This document shows, one piece after another, positions 63,753 through 64,000 of a DNA stretch of 64,000 nt. Made by a program: the position numbers and the translations under genes. The DNA is from an uncultured Saprospiraceae bacterium (GTDB lineage Bacteria > Bacteroidota > Bacteroidia > Chitinophagales > Saprospiraceae), in assembly GCA_937974625.1 (NCBI GenBank), contig CALJVJ010000046.1:16629-80628 (forward strand). Direction: 5' to 3'. Each line of letters begins with the position of its first letter. The first letter of the stretch is position 1. The notes beneath the pieces were generated by a model that made no database searches, had not been told where the DNA came from, and saw only the letters and a list, made by a program, of their open reading frames with translations.

Positions 63753-64000
63753 TAAGTGCTAGGACACAAATAACTTAACTATTTATGACGGACTCTTTTT
63801 TCGCTCTATACCGATAGCTATCGGTATTGAAAATACTTTTTGCTAGTGCTCTTTTTGCTACTAGCAAAAGCCAACCCAGATAGCAAGCTATGTCTGTAAG
63901 CATCCCGTCCCTTCGGGTTCAAAGCTTACGCTTTTCATGCCTTGTTGAGCAAAAAAATAGCCTCGGTCAAAAGAGCAACTTATTTATGTCCTAGCACTTA
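63753..64000. mobile_element. MITE-like palindromic element, possibly running past the window end
   Basis: The left end TAAGTGCTAGGACACAAATAA (63753 onward, first 20 bases counted) is the inverse of the right end at the last bases of the window (TTATTTATG...TAGCACTTA), with one mismatch in the first 21 bp. The interior has no reading frame and is full of palindromes: ATACCGATAGCTATCGGTAT (63808-63827), TTTTGCTAGT/ACTAGCAAAA, AGATAGC/GCTATGTCT and GTAAGC/GCTTAC. No target duplication can be checked on the right side because the sequence ends. Confidence 0.7.

Noticed and set aside
63891..63940. tRNA-like segment around the GGGTTCAAAGC sequence
   Set aside because: No cloverleaf can be built around it; the pairing belongs to the palindromes of the terminal element.

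Overview
The window looks like a chromosomal segment of a low-GC Bacteroidota, most plausibly a Saprospiria-type marine or sludge bacterium (Lewinella/Haliscomenobacter-like). The reasons are a TonB-dependent receptor with an N-terminal STN domain paired with a DUF4249 lipoprotein, two proteins with type IX secretion (T9SS) C-terminal sorting domains, many lipoproteins, perfect TAnnTTTG promoter -7 boxes, and the near absence of Shine-Dalgarno sequences. The class assignment is inference; no rRNA or tRNA gene was found.

Layout. 0-9 kb: end of a zinc metalloprotease, a hot-dog thioesterase, a Nudix-fold regulator with a degenerate catalytic box, a TPR sensor histidine kinase, mtnA, a structured-RNA candidate (6.36-6.47 kb), a beta-barrel protein and an LVIVD lipoprotein. 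9-13 kb: a small lipoprotein, then a GH65 disaccharide phosphorylase and beta-phosphoglucomutase, which together turn maltose (or a related disaccharide) plus phosphate into glucose and glucose 6-phosphate. 13.8-18 kb: a TPR/PD40/double-SPOR envelope protein and rarA. 18.5-24 kb: a GH13 sucrose-phosphorylase-like enzyme, a 4-TM protein, recQ and a PD-(D/E)XK nuclease-fold protein. 24-26 kb: an ECF sigma factor with a membrane-anchored surface protein. 26.4-31.5 kb: a gene-poor, hairpin-rich accessory stretch with a small unknown protein and a membrane-anchored caspase-like protease followed by an unknown exported protein.

31-39 kb: two-domain sulfurtransferase, THUMP RNA methyltransferase, DUF3604 protein, MaoC hydratase, PhaB/FabG-type reductase, a membrane protein and an EEP-family lipoprotein. 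39-48 kb: DUF4249 lipoprotein plus TonB receptor, two T9SS cargo proteins, and a second ECF sigma factor/membrane protein pair. 48-52 kb: groES-groEL with an unusual candidate promoter region, and an EI24/CysZ-like protein. 52-63 kb: a catabolic cluster with two sulfatases, an SDR, uxuA, uxaC and a GH20-like hydrolase on the + strand, and a third sulfatase converging on it. This set would desulfate a uronate-containing glycan and convert D-glucuronate through fructuronate and mannonate to KDG. A YceI protein and a palindromic MITE-like element close the window.

The most unusual content is non-coding: degenerate tandem heptamer arrays of different sequence but the same 7-bp period in at least five intergenic spaces (several arranged as inverted pairs), two related copies of a short inverted-repeat element, a terminal MITE-like element, several long perfect hairpins, and an RNA candidate with two mutually exclusive pairings. 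No CRISPR array, tRNA, rRNA, integrase or transposase gene was recognised.
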